In this document: positions 6,433-14,594 of the stretch, piece after piece
Layout: each line of letters begins with the position of its first letter
How positions within the stretch are numbered: position 1 is the first letter of the stretch
NCBI GenBank assembly: GCA_004293365.1
Contig: RDYN01000047.1
Location: forward strand, 1 to 36,666
Direction: 5' to 3'
From: Oscillatoriales cyanobacterium
GTDB lineage: Bacteria; Cyanobacteriota; Cyanobacteriia; Cyanobacteriales; Microcoleaceae
DNA: 36,666 bases
Notes under the pieces: generated by a model
Databases searched by the model: none
Told to the model about the DNA's origin: nothing
Seen by the model: only the letters and a program-made list of their open reading frames with translations
Made by a program: the position numbers and the translations under genes

Positions 6433-7335
6433 CTAGCCCAACAATTTATGACTCAAAAACTTGGCAAAATCCCTAGCATCGCTGCGGATCAAGTGAATGC
6501 CGTCATTGGTGCGCCATTCTCGCGGGGGCGGGGGGGGCAACCACTCAAAGCGATCGGACGGAAACAGCTTTTTAGTCAATTCTCGGACTTGTTTTCTCCT
6601 GATTGCAGCGTCAACTCGCGACTCTTGAGGAATGTCAAATAAAATTATTTTTGCCCCGCTATTTTTATTGATTTCAGCGATTTGAGCTCTAATTACAGCA
6701 GCTTCTTTTTTGATATCTTCTGCATCTTTTTTAGACAAAGGTTGGCTTTGAATGTCAACTGTTGTTTGGATAGCTTTTTGCGATAATTCCGGAGTAAGAT
6801 TGCGAGCCTCTCCGCTATCTAGTGCCTCTTTTGTTGCTTTTTGATTTTGTTTAGAGCGTTGTTTTAACGAATGTATAAAAATACTAACTGGACGATATTC
6901 TTCTCTCAGTATTGGCAAATACTGGCGCATCCAATAAAAAACAGGATTGTACAAAGATTCAACTAAATCCCTATCTATTGTGCGACTAATAGTATCGTTA
7001 ATTTCTACCAAAATAATCGGAGGGTTGCTATTACTTTTTTTAACTATTTCTAAACCCGTCTGGCTCGATCCTCCCCCCAAAGCTATGCTCTTTACGCCCT
7101 TTCCAATGTCTGTAACATGAAGGTTGGCAGATAGAGAACTACCCACCATGACAATTTTCAGATCGGAATCATCATATACATACCTTTGAGCTTTGACAAT
7201 ATTATTTTGAATCAGGCTAACTCCGTCAGAAGCTGGCAACACTCCGCCACTGACGAGAACTTGATAAAAACTTATTACAAACAGGAAAATTAGTACCGGG
7301 CGCAGAATAGATCGCAACTTGTATTTTATAAACAT
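6433..7335 (-). CDS. SGNH-like partner of the MBOAT acyltransferase
   Basis: A 300-aa protein from the chosen start. One N-terminal transmembrane segment (about residues 10-30) anchors a periplasmic SGNH/AlgJ-like domain: block I VMVGSS, block II-like ALGGGSSQTG, and a C-terminal DGIH carrying the Asp-His pair. In AlgI/AlgJ, PatA/PatB and related systems the MBOAT protein moves acyl groups across the membrane and the SGNH protein transfers them to a glycan (established family knowledge). It sits 10 bp downstream of the MBOAT gene on the same strand. The start at 7335 (MFIKYKL) has an AGAAGG ribosome-binding site; the Met at 7383 lies inside the MBOAT gene. The glycan acceptor is unknown. Confidence 0.85.
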   Translation of the reverse strand: MFIKYKLRSILRPVLIFLFVISFYQVLVSGGVLPASDGVSLIQNNIVKAQRYVYDDSDLKIVMVGSSLSANLHVTDIGKGVKSIALGGGSSQTGLEIVKKSNSNPPIILVEINDTISRTIDRDLVESLYNPVFYWMRQYLPILREEYRPVSIFIHSLKQRSKQNQKATKEALDSGEARNLTPELSQKAIQTTVDIQSQPLSKKDAEDIKKEAAVIRAQIAEINKNSGAKIILFDIPQESRVDAAIRRKQVRELTKKLFPSDRFEWLPPPPPREWRTNDGIHLIRSDARDFAKFLSHKLLG

Positions 7336-7345
7336 TGAACACCTT

Positions 7346-8857
7346 CTAGAATTGGAAATAAATAAATTGTTTCGAGCTGCCACTGTTGAGGAATATCATT
7401 GCTAGCATAATTCCTAAAGCTACATCTTGATAAATACTCCAGAATTTTTGATTTTTTTTAAGTGAATCATGTTTCATCAGATTTTGCCAAGTGGGAAAAT
7501 GAGGAATGTGATAAATTACTACTGGTAGGGAAAAAGTTAGCGTCGGAATAATGTGAGTCCAACCAGGCTTGACTTTATAGTTGCGAACTAAAGTAACTAC
7601 GAAGTCAACTGCTTCTTCAAATCGTGGGAGTTTGAAAAGCAGCCATCCGAAGGAAACAAAAGAGAAAATTCCTACAACGCTAACGCTGTCAAATAATAAT
7701 TGCTGCCAGATTGGTTTGGTTTCTGCTGAATTGGGTTCTGGGGATTTATTTTTGGATTTGTCGAACCCAAAAAAGCGTTCTACTGCTAAACCAAATCCGT
7801 GATAAATGCCCCAAACTGCATAACTCCAAGCAGCACCGTGCCACAATCCGCCTAAAGTCATTACTGTCATTAAGTTAAGATAAGTTCTGATTTTTCCTTT
7901 ACGGTTTCCTCCTAGGGGAAAGTATAGATAATCTCTGAGCCAAGTTGATAGGGAAATGTGCCACCTTCTCCAGAATTCGGAGAGGGAACGGGAGATGTAG
8001 GGAAAGTTGAAGTTGTCGGGAATTGCGTAGCCCAAAGCCGCTGCTAAACCGATCGCAATTAAGGAGTAACCGGCAAAATCGGCAAAGATTTGGATTGAGT
8101 AGCCGAACAGCAGCGTCAGGTTGGTAATAGTTCCAAATCCTTGGTAGTAGGGAAAGCTGATCCAGAAGGTATAGTCTTTTAAGTTGTCGGCGACGACCAT
8201 TTTTAGAAAGTAGCCGACTGTAAGCGATCGAAAAATGAAATTGAAAGAAATGTCTTTTAAATATTTAGGCTCAATCTGGGGATAGAATGTCTTGGATTTT
8301 AAAATAGGGCCTGAGAGTAAGTTGGGGAAAAAGCTAATAAAGAATGAAGTATTGAGCAGGTGTTGGCTGAAGTTGGGCGAGACGTAAGCGTGGGATTCTG
8401 TTTCGCTTTCGCTTTTGTCTTTTTGACTCAGTACGTCTACGACTAAACTTATGCCTTCAAAGGTGTAGAAAGAAATACCGATTGGCAGTGGTAATTTTAA
8501 GAATAAATAAGCTATGCTGCCTTCGGTTCGAGCAATGTTAAAAACATCTGCAACAAAGTTAGTGAGCAAACCGGCGTATTTAAATAAGCTCAAAATTAAG
8601 ACATTCAGAACAACTCCTAATAAAGCCCAAAAGAAACGCTGTTTATTGTCGGAAATTCTGGCAACTTGAAAGCTGGCTGTAGCGTTGATCGCAATTGACA
8701 GGAGCAGGATCGATAGCAGTGCGGGAGCGTTCCAACTGTAAAATATGAAGCTGGCAATTATGAGGATGGGAACTTGCAGTTTTTGCAAGGGAGGCAAATA
8801 ATATATGGTGAAAACAATTGCAAAAAATACGAGAAATTCAATACTGTTAAATAACAT
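7346..8857 (-). CDS. MBOAT family O-acyltransferase (AlgI/DltB-like)
   Basis: A 503-aa polytopic membrane protein with roughly ten hydrophobic segments. It opens with MLFNSIEFLVFF, typical of AlgI-type proteins. Signature motifs are FWRRWHISLSTWLRDY with YFPLGGNRKG, and GGLWHGAAWSYAVWG, where the histidine is the conserved MBOAT active-site residue. The family transfers acetyl or other acyl groups to exported polysaccharides or teichoic acids. It forms an operon with the SGNH protein downstream (10 bp). The length matches AlgI relatives (460-520 aa). Substrate specificity is not predictable from this sequence, and alginate acetylation should not be assumed in a cyanobacterium. Confidence 0.93.
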   Translation of the reverse strand: MLFNSIEFLVFFAIVFTIYYLPPLQKLQVPILIIASFIFYSWNAPALLSILLLSIAINATASFQVARISDNKQRFFWALLGVVLNVLILSLFKYAGLLTNFVADVFNIARTEGSIAYLFLKLPLPIGISFYTFEGISLVVDVLSQKDKSESETESHAYVSPNFSQHLLNTSFFISFFPNLLSGPILKSKTFYPQIEPKYLKDISFNFIFRSLTVGYFLKMVVADNLKDYTFWISFPYYQGFGTITNLTLLFGYSIQIFADFAGYSLIAIGLAAALGYAIPDNFNFPYISRSLSEFWRRWHISLSTWLRDYLYFPLGGNRKGKIRTYLNLMTVMTLGGLWHGAAWSYAVWGIYHGFGLAVERFFGFDKSKNKSPEPNSAETKPIWQQLLFDSVSVVGIFSFVSFGWLLFKLPRFEEAVDFVVTLVRNYKVKPGWTHIIPTLTFSLPVVIYHIPHFPTWQNLMKHDSLKKNQKFWSIYQDVALGIMLAMIFLNSGSSKQFIYFQF

Positions 8858-9398
8858 ATTCTTTTGATTTCGGTCTTCGATAGGACTGACTCGCAGGGGG
8901 GTTCATACCTTGGTTTTTCATCGGTTTTTCAATCGATATCCCTCGCGTTGTCAGGTGGGATTTTTGTGAAAAAACCCAGTTTCTGCGTCCGAGAGTTTTT
9001 CACCTAAGTTGTGACACCATTTTCATAAAATAATGCAACTGTTGGCAAGCTTCAAACCCATATAAAATAAGCTATTTCTAATTTTTTGATATTCTATGCG
9101 AAAATCGAAAATCGAAAATGTTATCACTCACTATATCAAGGAGTGGCACTAATGCCAAGAGCGGACTCGTGGTGAGAGGTCGATCGCCCTTCCTGACCAA
9201 GTGTAGCAAATTTTACTTGTTTTTCGCGCTGCGACTACCTCCTGAGATAGATGCGGAAATACCTCCCGGGGCGAGTTGCAAGATCGGGAAACATTTCTTA
9301 ACATATAGATAACAAAGGGAATCCGAGGAGACACCAAAAATCCTTAAGCCCTTGGGGTGCCCGGTTAACCAGATTCTTCGCAAACAAGGGCTAAATCA
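8858..9398. other. 541-bp intergenic region with repeat fragments and a leader hairpin
   Basis: Holds a fragment of the AACCC(A/G)GTTTCT...GCGTCC repeat at about 8967-9010, three tandem CGAAAAT heptamers at 9099-9119, and a small TGGCA-CTAA-TGCCA hairpin near 9144. The leader of the next gene follows (see 9347-9392). Short ORFs on both strands have no family resemblance. Promoters for the MBOAT operon must lie at its left end, but I could not place them. Confidence 0.55.
9347..9392 (+). promoter_or_regulatory. Leader hairpin that covers the ribosome-binding site
   Basis: AGCCCTTG at 9347-9354 is the exact reverse complement of CAAGGGCT at 9385-9392. The second arm contains AAGGG, the ribosome-binding site 8 nt before the ATG at 9399. 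Pairing would hide it, so translation may depend on opening the structure. No known riboswitch class is recognised in the 30-nt loop. Confidence 0.45.
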
Positions 9399-9674
9399 AT
9401 GAACAAGCAGCAAAACTCCGAAGTTTCAGCATTTTTGCCAATGCTCCAAAAAGGCATTGGGCTGTTTGGGATTCTCTCTTGGATATTCGGGCTGACAGAT
9501 AGAAGCATTGCACTATTGTCTGACGGATATCTGTCCGCGATCGATATTGTGCAGCTATTTACAGCTTCCTTCTTTTTCGTTAGTTGGATATTTTTAAGCC
9601 CGTTTCTGAGTTTTAACTCCCAGAGTCAGCGGAAGGTAGAAGGCATTCGGCAGAAAGTAGAAGCTTCTCCCTAG
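9399..9674 (+). CDS. Small hypothetical membrane protein
   Basis: A 91-aa protein with two predicted transmembrane segments, at about residues 12-30 (LPMLQKGIGLFGILSWIF) and 52-72 (LFTASFFFVSWIFLSPFL), and charged ends. No family is recognised. Support for its being real comes from the good AAGGG ribosome-binding site, the hydrophobic pattern and the clean termination 3 bp from the convergent EI24 gene. A leader hairpin may control its translation. Function unknown. Confidence 0.6.
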   Translation: MNKQQNSEVSAFLPMLQKGIGLFGILSWIFGLTDRSIALLSDGYLSAIDIVQLFTASFFFVSWIFLSPFLSFNSQSQRKVEGIRQKVEASP

Positions 9675-9677
9675 TTG

Positions 9678-10571
9678 TTAAGTTGTAATGTTAGATTCTG
9701 TCGGGCTGTTGGTTTCTTGTGGGGCGAAGCGGGCGGGCCAAATGCGATCGCAAAAAAACAAAGTCCCCGCCGTCATACACAGTGGAATCGCCAACAGATT
9801 CAACAGGGGAATGCTCACCAAACCCAAACAAACCAAACCAAAACTCCCGCTAGCCGGCAAAGTCGCCCGAATTATCTCAAATTTCTCCTGAAAAGGTAGC
9901 TTCCGCCGCTCCAAAGGTGCATTTAAAAAGTCCAAACAGACAATAGTAGCGCCCAAAGCTACGCCTCCTAAACTGCTAAGAATAGAGCCTGGGCCGGGGA
10001 TAAAATTCAGCAGCAGGAGCGGTATGCCGATGCTGAACAAAAGTTGTAGTTTTCGGAGTTCAAAGGCGATCGCCATTTGTAGATCCCGAAAACTACTCGC
10101 CAAGTTCATTGGTGCTTCTGCGGGCAATTGACCGTTCCGCAGAAGTTCCAATTGTTCGGATAATTTGCCGTACCAGGGCGAACCTAAAATCACGCCAAAC
10201 TGGACTAACAAAAACCCGATTATTAACAAAAGTCCTGAAACTAAAAGTACGCGCAGCAGCCAGCCGAAACCGATTGTCAACCCGCCGAGAAAGCTCAGCC
10301 AAGCTGGCAAACTTGCAATTAAATCATTAAATCGGACGGATAAATCGGCAACTAAAACGTCTATGCCTGCCAAACTGGGAAATAGCAAGCTTAAATAAAG
10401 ACCGATACCAATTAAAAAATTTAGGACGACGGGAATTAATACATAAGTCCACAGCTTGGGAGTTTGCCAAATCAATGTGAAAGCTCGCAAAGGATAGGTG
10501 AAACCTGCGAGGAGTCCAAGGGGCGCGGTAATGACTGCGCGGGCGGGATTTGAATTGAGCTGTTTTGACAT
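9678..10571 (-). CDS. EI24 domain-containing membrane protein
   Basis: A 297-aa protein from the chosen start (MSKQLNSN). It has four or more long hydrophobic segments and the EI24/CysZ-like pattern: GFTYPLRAFTLIWQTPKLW near the N-terminus, LGSPWYGKLSEQLE in the middle, NFIPGPGSILSSLGG, and a C-terminal AGTLFFCDRIWP. CysZ in enterobacteria is a sulfate channel; for the cyanobacterial homologues transport is only inferred. The longer reading frame up to 10772 would overlap the divergent ComB-type gene and add an unrelated Cys/Arg-rich leader, so 10571 is preferred. It is divergent from the ComB-type gene (66 bp), which acts on a sulfonate, a suggestive but unproven sulfur link. Confidence 0.85.
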   Translation of the reverse strand: MSKQLNSNPARAVITAPLGLLAGFTYPLRAFTLIWQTPKLWTYVLIPVVLNFLIGIGLYLSLLFPSLAGIDVLVADLSVRFNDLIASLPAWLSFLGGLTIGFGWLLRVLLVSGLLLIIGFLLVQFGVILGSPWYGKLSEQLELLRNGQLPAEAPMNLASSFRDLQMAIAFELRKLQLLFSIGIPLLLLNFIPGPGSILSSLGGVALGATIVCLDFLNAPLERRKLPFQEKFEIIRATLPASGSFGLVCLGLVSIPLLNLLAIPLCMTAGTLFFCDRIWPARFAPQETNSPTESNITT

Positions 10572-10637
10572 ATTAGGGGTGAGAGTGCCACTTTCTATTA
10601 TTATTACGTATGAGGATTTATTGCAGGTTGCCCAAAA

Positions 10638-11387
10638 GTGAAGCTTTTTATTTACCATACCCCGGAACTTACGCCAGCAGACAAGATGCCGGCTTGCGCG
10701 ATCGCAGTTGATGTGCTGCGGGCGACTACGACAATGGCAACGGCCCTGAATAATGGGGCGGAAGCTGTGCAAGTTTTCAGCGACTTAGATAAGCTGATGG
10801 CAAGCAGCGAAAAATGGCCTGGAGACCAGCGGATTCGCGCCGGAGAGCGCGGTGGCGCGAAAGTTGACGGTTTTGACATGGGGAATTCGCCGTTGGACTG
10901 CGGGCCAGAAAAGGTGAGTGGAAAGCGAATTTTTATCAGTACAACTAACGGTACTCGGGCTTTGCAGCGAGTGCAAGATGCTGCAACGGTGTTGACGGCG
11001 GCTTTGATTAACCGCAAATCTGTGGTGCAGTTTCTGTTAAGCAAAAAGCCGGAAAGTATTTGGATTGTGGGTTCTGGTTGGGAAGGGAGTTATTCGTTGG
11101 AGGATACGGTGTGTGCTGGTGCGATCGCCCAAAGTCTGTTAGCAGAAAGCGGTATTCCTGCGATCGATTTTGCTGGTAACGATGAAGTGTTTGGGGCGAT
11201 CGCTCTTTATTTGCACTGGCAAGATCGGCTGCACGAATTGTTGGAAAAAGCGAGTCACGGCCAGCGCCTCCTCCGTTTAGGTGTGATTGAAGATTTAAAA
11301 TATTGCGCTGAATTGGATACTTTAGATGTGCTTCCCATGCAGCGAGAACCCGGTGTTTTGGTGAAGTCGGATTTTAAAATTTCTTAG
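10638..11387 (+). CDS. comB: 2-phosphosulfolactate phosphatase family protein
   Basis: A 249-aa protein of the ComB family. In methanogens ComB hydrolyses 2-phosphosulfolactate to sulfolactate in coenzyme M synthesis (established there). Cyanobacteria carry homologues without making coenzyme M, so the substrate here is open. Conserved motifs are [29 protein letters not shown] and [10 protein letters not shown], spread through the expected length. The start is GTG at 10638, since the next Met would remove the first conserved strand. It is divergent from the EI24 gene. The next gene downstream is far off and on the other strand, so it is probably monocistronic. Confidence 0.88.
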   Translation: MKLFIYHTPELTPADKMPACAIAVDVLRATTTMATALNNGAEAVQVFSDLDKLMASSEKWPGDQRIRAGERGGAKVDGFDMGNSPLDCGPEKVSGKRIFISTTNGTRALQRVQDAATVLTAALINRKSVVQFLLSKKPESIWIVGSGWEGSYSLEDTVCAGAIAQSLLAESGIPAIDFAGNDEVFGAIALYLHWQDRLHELLEKASHGQRLLRLGVIEDLKYCAELDTLDVLPMQREPGVLVKSDFKIS

Positions 11388-11488
11388 GCTGATTTCTAGG
11401 CTGCATCTTCGGAAAAAATGGTGAATTGAAATTGTCTGCGAGTGCAGTATTGGTAGATGTGCCGAAGAACACCTGGCATCAGAATAAT

Positions 11489-11610
11489 AGACCTCTTGCA
11501 AAAATAGGTAGAACGGGCTCTCCGGCCCATTCTACAAAATTTTTTTTCTTGTGGAACGGGCCGGAGAGCCGGTTCCAAAATTTGATTGAAAGGACTTTTG
11601 CAAGAGGTCT
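11489..11610. mobile_element. 122-bp MITE-like element
   Basis: Perfect 15-bp terminal inverted repeats (AGACCTCTTGCAAAA at 11489-11503 and its complement at 11596-11610) enclose a non-coding core that contains a second inverted repeat (GAACGGGCTCTCCGG against CCGGAGAGCC). It is flanked by AAT on both sides (11486-11488 and 11611-11613), consistent with a 3-bp target duplication. The ends resemble those of IS5-type elements from memory. No transposase is present, so it would move only in trans. Confidence 0.75.
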
Positions 11611-11733
11611 AATCATTTTCCGACAAGTCTAGTGCTGTCCCCGCTCGCGATCGGTATCATTCCGCTGGCGATCGGTATCATGCAGTGCTGTCCCCGCTGG
11701 CGATCGCTATCATTCCGAACCCAATTTGATATT

Positions 11734-11827
11734 AGTAAGGTGCGCATTGCGCACCCTACGAAAGTTAGTAGTTAGCGAACAGTAAGGTGCGCATTGCGCA
11801 CCCTACGAAAGTTAGTAGTTAGCGAAC
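11734..11827. repeat. Two tandem 47-bp units, each with a GGTGCGCATTGCGCACC hairpin
   Basis: Two identical units, at 11734-11780 and 11781-11827, begin AGTAAGGTGCGC and end GTTAGCGAAC. Each has a palindrome GGTGCGC-ATT-GCGCACC able to form a 7-bp stem. They lie downstream of the LpxB-related gene. Confidence 0.85.
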
Positions 11828-11914
11828 AATATCTTTTTCAAAGAAAGTAGAATTAAAAATAATTGGGTAGGATAGGATCACAACATTGTTGCGTCGTTAA
11901 TGTATTGCAGGCAA

Positions 11915-13297
11915 TTAAGAATTGCTGGATTCACCGCCGAACCGCTGAATTAAACACTCGGCAATTCGGGCTGATGCACCGCCTTCTCCCATGCGGCGCC
12001 AGCCATTTTCAGCGATTAGCTGCAACCTGTCGGGGTCGCGAAGCAAAGACTGGATGGTGCCGGCAACTTCGGCGGGATGTTTGACTAAAATTAATGAGGG
12101 GCCTAACAGGCGACTTTGAGCTTCTGCAAAGGCGGGAGTAAATTGCGGGCCGTTTCCGGGAATGGCGATCGCCGGTTTTCCTAAACCGACAAATTGTTCT
12201 GTAGCGGTTCCGGCCATTGCGATCGCTAAATCGGCTTGGTACAAACAATCGTTAAAACTTTGCTGAGTTAAAATCATCGTGGCTTTTCTCTGCACAAAAG
12301 TCAAGGGCAGTAGCAAATTAGGAGATTCTTTCCTAATTTCTTGAGCGTTAGAAACAGGAGGTCGCAAAATACTTCCTTCTCGTCGCTGGGTTCGAGTTTC
12401 GCCGTCTTGACGCCAGCCGAAAAATTCTAAACTAGGTCGCAAAGCTTCTAAGTTTAACTCCGGAGAAATGGCTCCGAAAAATAACAATTTGCGATCGCCA
12501 AACAGAGACAAAATTCCGGCTACAGCCTCTACTATTAGCAGCCAATTAGCATAGGCTTCCGGCGCTCGGGAACCGGGCAGTAAGGTGATGACGAGCGATC
12601 GCGACCTTTCCCGAAACTCTGCATCAGAGCCGTAAAAACGGGCGGGATTTTCCGGTTCGAGTCCGTCCATCATCGGATTGCCGAGATTGCAGGCGGGAAT
12701 TCCCAGCTTTTCTAAAGTCTCGGCGGTGAGGGCGTCCCGGACAAAAACGGCTTTACAGAGCTTTCTCGTCATCAACCAGCGCTCCCAAGGGAAATAAACC
12801 GATCGCGACCAAATCTTCCAAGCCCACGGGCGGGATTTGCCAGCCAGAGGCCCCTGCTCGTCCCGCACGTGATACTCGGACTTGGCTGTACCGACAAAGG
12901 CATAGGGCGCGCCGCTCAGCCAAGCAAACAGCAGCGGTACAATATCCCCGCAAGCTAAGATCGCCGCGTTGTGATTTCCCGACTGTTGTGGCGATCGCAC
13001 CCAAGCGCGGATAGCTTTAAACTGAGCTAGAGTCAACTGAAGCAACCCGCCTTTGACATCGCGCAAAAATTCCCTTCCATCCATGTAAATAAAGCCGCCT
13101 GAAGGCATCCGCTGCACCGGGCCGACGATCCGGGCGTTTTCTAGTTGAGCGAAAGCTTGCCCTTCCCCCACTAGCGGAAACACGGCTATTTCTGGGGGAT
13201 GTGGCTGCTGTTGCAGTTCTCGCAAGATGCGAAGGGCGATCGCATCTTCTCCGTGGCCGTTACTGAGGCAAAGTAATTTCAATCCCAACTCTCTCAA
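11915..13297 (-). CDS. Lipid-A-disaccharide synthase-related protein
   Basis: A 460-aa GT-B fold protein of the LpxB-related family common in cyanobacteria (I recall TIGR03492). Supporting motifs are LLCLSNGHGEDAIA at the N-terminus, a central LLPGSR, and the C-terminal MAGTATEQFVGLGKPAIAIPG with GPQFTPAFAEAQ, which match the LpxB/MurG-type nucleotide-sugar site. True LpxB joins UDP-diacylglucosamine and lipid X; cyanobacteria generally also have a canonical lpxB, so this paralogue may use another glycolipid substrate. An insertion rich in Arg/Glu (about residues 295-325) interrupts the central part. It stands alone, with repeats on both sides. Whether it is catalytic is unknown. Confidence 0.87.
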   Translation of the reverse strand: MRELGLKLLCLSNGHGEDAIALRILRELQQQPHPPEIAVFPLVGEGQAFAQLENARIVGPVQRMPSGGFIYMDGREFLRDVKGGLLQLTLAQFKAIRAWVRSPQQSGNHNAAILACGDIVPLLFAWLSGAPYAFVGTAKSEYHVRDEQGPLAGKSRPWAWKIWSRSVYFPWERWLMTRKLCKAVFVRDALTAETLEKLGIPACNLGNPMMDGLEPENPARFYGSDAEFRERSRSLVITLLPGSRAPEAYANWLLIVEAVAGILSLFGDRKLLFFGAISPELNLEALRPSLEFFGWRQDGETRTQRREGSILRPPVSNAQEIRKESPNLLLPLTFVQRKATMILTQQSFNDCLYQADLAIAMAGTATEQFVGLGKPAIAIPGNGPQFTPAFAEAQSRLLGPSLILVKHPAEVAGTIQSLLRDPDRLQLIAENGWRRMGEGGASARIAECLIQRFGGESSNS

Positions 13298-13326
13298 AAA
13301 CTGTCTCTCATATTATCGGGCAAACA

Positions 13327-13440
13327 GGGCATCGGGCATGGGGCATGGGGCATGGGGCATGGGGCATGGGGAAGAAGGCCTTCCCAGGGCATCGGCCTTC
13401 CCAGGGCCGAAAAGCATTGGGCATCGGGCATCGGGCATAC
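13327..13440. repeat. G-rich GGGGCAT heptad repeat with GGCCTTCCCAGGGC insert
   Basis: About six GGGGCAT units at 13327-13372 run into a palindromic module (GGCCTTCCCAGGGC) repeated twice, then three GGGCATC units. The G-runs with 3-nt loops fit the G-quadruplex pattern on the plus strand. It lies upstream of the LpxB-related gene and before a 13436-13470 half element of the TATAGC family. Confidence 0.8.
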
Positions 13441-13470
13441 CTCACTTTTTTGAGAACTACTATATAGCGG
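13436..13470. repeat. Single terminal repeat of the TATAGC...GAGGTA family
   Basis: CATACCTCACTTTTTTGAG followed by AACTACTATATAGCGG is one end of the element type seen complete at 20066-20190 and 31777-31886. No partner end is found nearby, so it is probably a solo remnant. It falls in the promoter region of the Uma2 gene. Confidence 0.6.
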
Positions 13471-13556
13471 AAAAAATGAAGTAAGTAGACCCGTGCGAGT
13501 CGGGCAATTTTTTGGTAAACTAGCAGGTGAAACTCCTATTTTAGAGGTAAAATCGG

Positions 13557-14120
13557 ATGGTACAAACCCTGCCAAAATCTCTGACACTCGAAGAGTTTCT
13601 GAAGTTGTCAGAGACCAAACCAGCCAGCGAGTACATTGACGGTGAAATCATTCAAAAACCCAGGCCTCAAGGAGAACATAGTGTCATTCAAGGCGAGTTC
13701 ACAAGTGCTGCTAATGCTACTCTCAAACTTCAAAAGGTGGCGCGAGCATTTCCAGAACTGCGGTGCATTTTTGGCGGTCGAGCGATCGTTCCCGACGTGA
13801 CTGTATTCACTTGGGAGCGAATTCCCCGCAAAGAAAATGGTGGTGTGGCAAATGTGTTTGCGATCGCCCCGGATTGGACAATTGAAATCCTCTCCCCCGA
13901 CCAAAACCAAACTAAAGTTACTAAAAATATTTTACATTGTCTCAAACACGGAACTCAAATGGGTTGGTTAATCGATCCTCAGGAGCGATCGGTTTTTGTA
14001 TATCGGCAAACTCAATCAACGGAGGTGTTTGACGAACCGGAACAATTATTGCCCGTGCCATCTTTTGCCAGGGAATTGCAACTGACAGTAGGAGAATTAT
14101 TTGGTTGGTTGTTAGATTGA
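13557..14120 (+). CDS. Uma2 family endonuclease-like protein
   Basis: A 187-aa protein of the Uma2 family (PD-(D/E)XK-like fold), hugely expanded in cyanobacteria and of unproven function. Typical features are the N-terminal SLTLEEFLKLSETKPASEYIDGEI, the IVPDV strand with the putative metal-binding Asp, and EILSPDQ with the catalytic Glu/Asp. KVTKNILHCLKHG and GWLIDP then follow as expected. It starts with ATG at 13557 after an AT-rich stretch with AGAGG at a usable distance. It is flanked by G-rich repeats on both sides. Family assignment is firm. Confidence 0.9.
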   Translation: MVQTLPKSLTLEEFLKLSETKPASEYIDGEIIQKPRPQGEHSVIQGEFTSAANATLKLQKVARAFPELRCIFGGRAIVPDVTVFTWERIPRKENGGVANVFAIAPDWTIEILSPDQNQTKVTKNILHCLKHGTQMGWLIDPQERSVFVYRQTQSTEVFDEPEQLLPVPSFARELQLTVGELFGWLLD

Positions 14121-14594
14121 AACAACACAATATTAGAGTAGAAGAGTATAGCCTTTCAAGCGAAAGATGAGGTACCCGACGGGCATAGGGCATGGGGCAT
14201 GGGGCATTGGGCATAGGGCATAGGGCATAGGGAATAGGGCATCGGCCTTCCCAGGGCAGAGAGGGCATCGGTTATTAGTTAATTGCTAACAATTACCAAT
14301 TTCTAAATTCCTAATGCTTTTCGGCCCTGGGAAGGCTGATGCCCAATGCTTTTCGGCCCTGGGAAGGCCTTCTTCCCCATGCTTTTCGGCCCTGGGAAGG
14401 CCTTCTTCCCCATGCCCCATGCCCCATGCCCCATGCCCTATGCCCAATGCCCAATGCCCAATGCCCGATGCCCCATGCCCCATGCCCCATGCCCAGGGAA
14501 GGCCTTCTTCCCCATGCCCCATGCCCCATGCCCTATTCCCAATGCCCCATGCCCCATGCCCCATGCCCCATGCCCCATGCCCCATGCCCCATAA
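14121..14594. repeat. 474-bp spacer made largely of heptad repeats
   Basis: On the plus strand G-rich GGGCATR units occupy 14181-14271. After about 40 bp of plain sequence, C-rich CCCCATG units fill 14400-14592, preceded by three copies of a 23-bp module (ATGCTTTTCGG then CCCTGGGAAGGC) at 14313-14405. Thus both flanking genes (Uma2 on plus, the hybrid kinase on minus) have the G-rich strand as their sense strand after the stop codon. ORFs here are pure repeat translation (Met-Pro-His-Ala-Pro-Cys) and are not genes. Confidence 0.85.

Larger units (their letters stand above)
11388..11914. other. 527-bp repeat-rich intergenic region
   Basis: Contains a 122-bp inverted-repeat element (11489-11610), HIP1-bearing imperfect direct repeats at about 11632-11718 (GTGCTGTCCCCGCT...CGATCG...TATCATTCCG units), and two tandem 47-bp units (11734-11827). 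No coding sequence is credible. Confidence 0.7.

Noticed and set aside
9118..9337. Short ORFs on both strands in the MBOAT upstream region
   Set aside because: No family signal, no ribosome-binding site, and they overlap each other.
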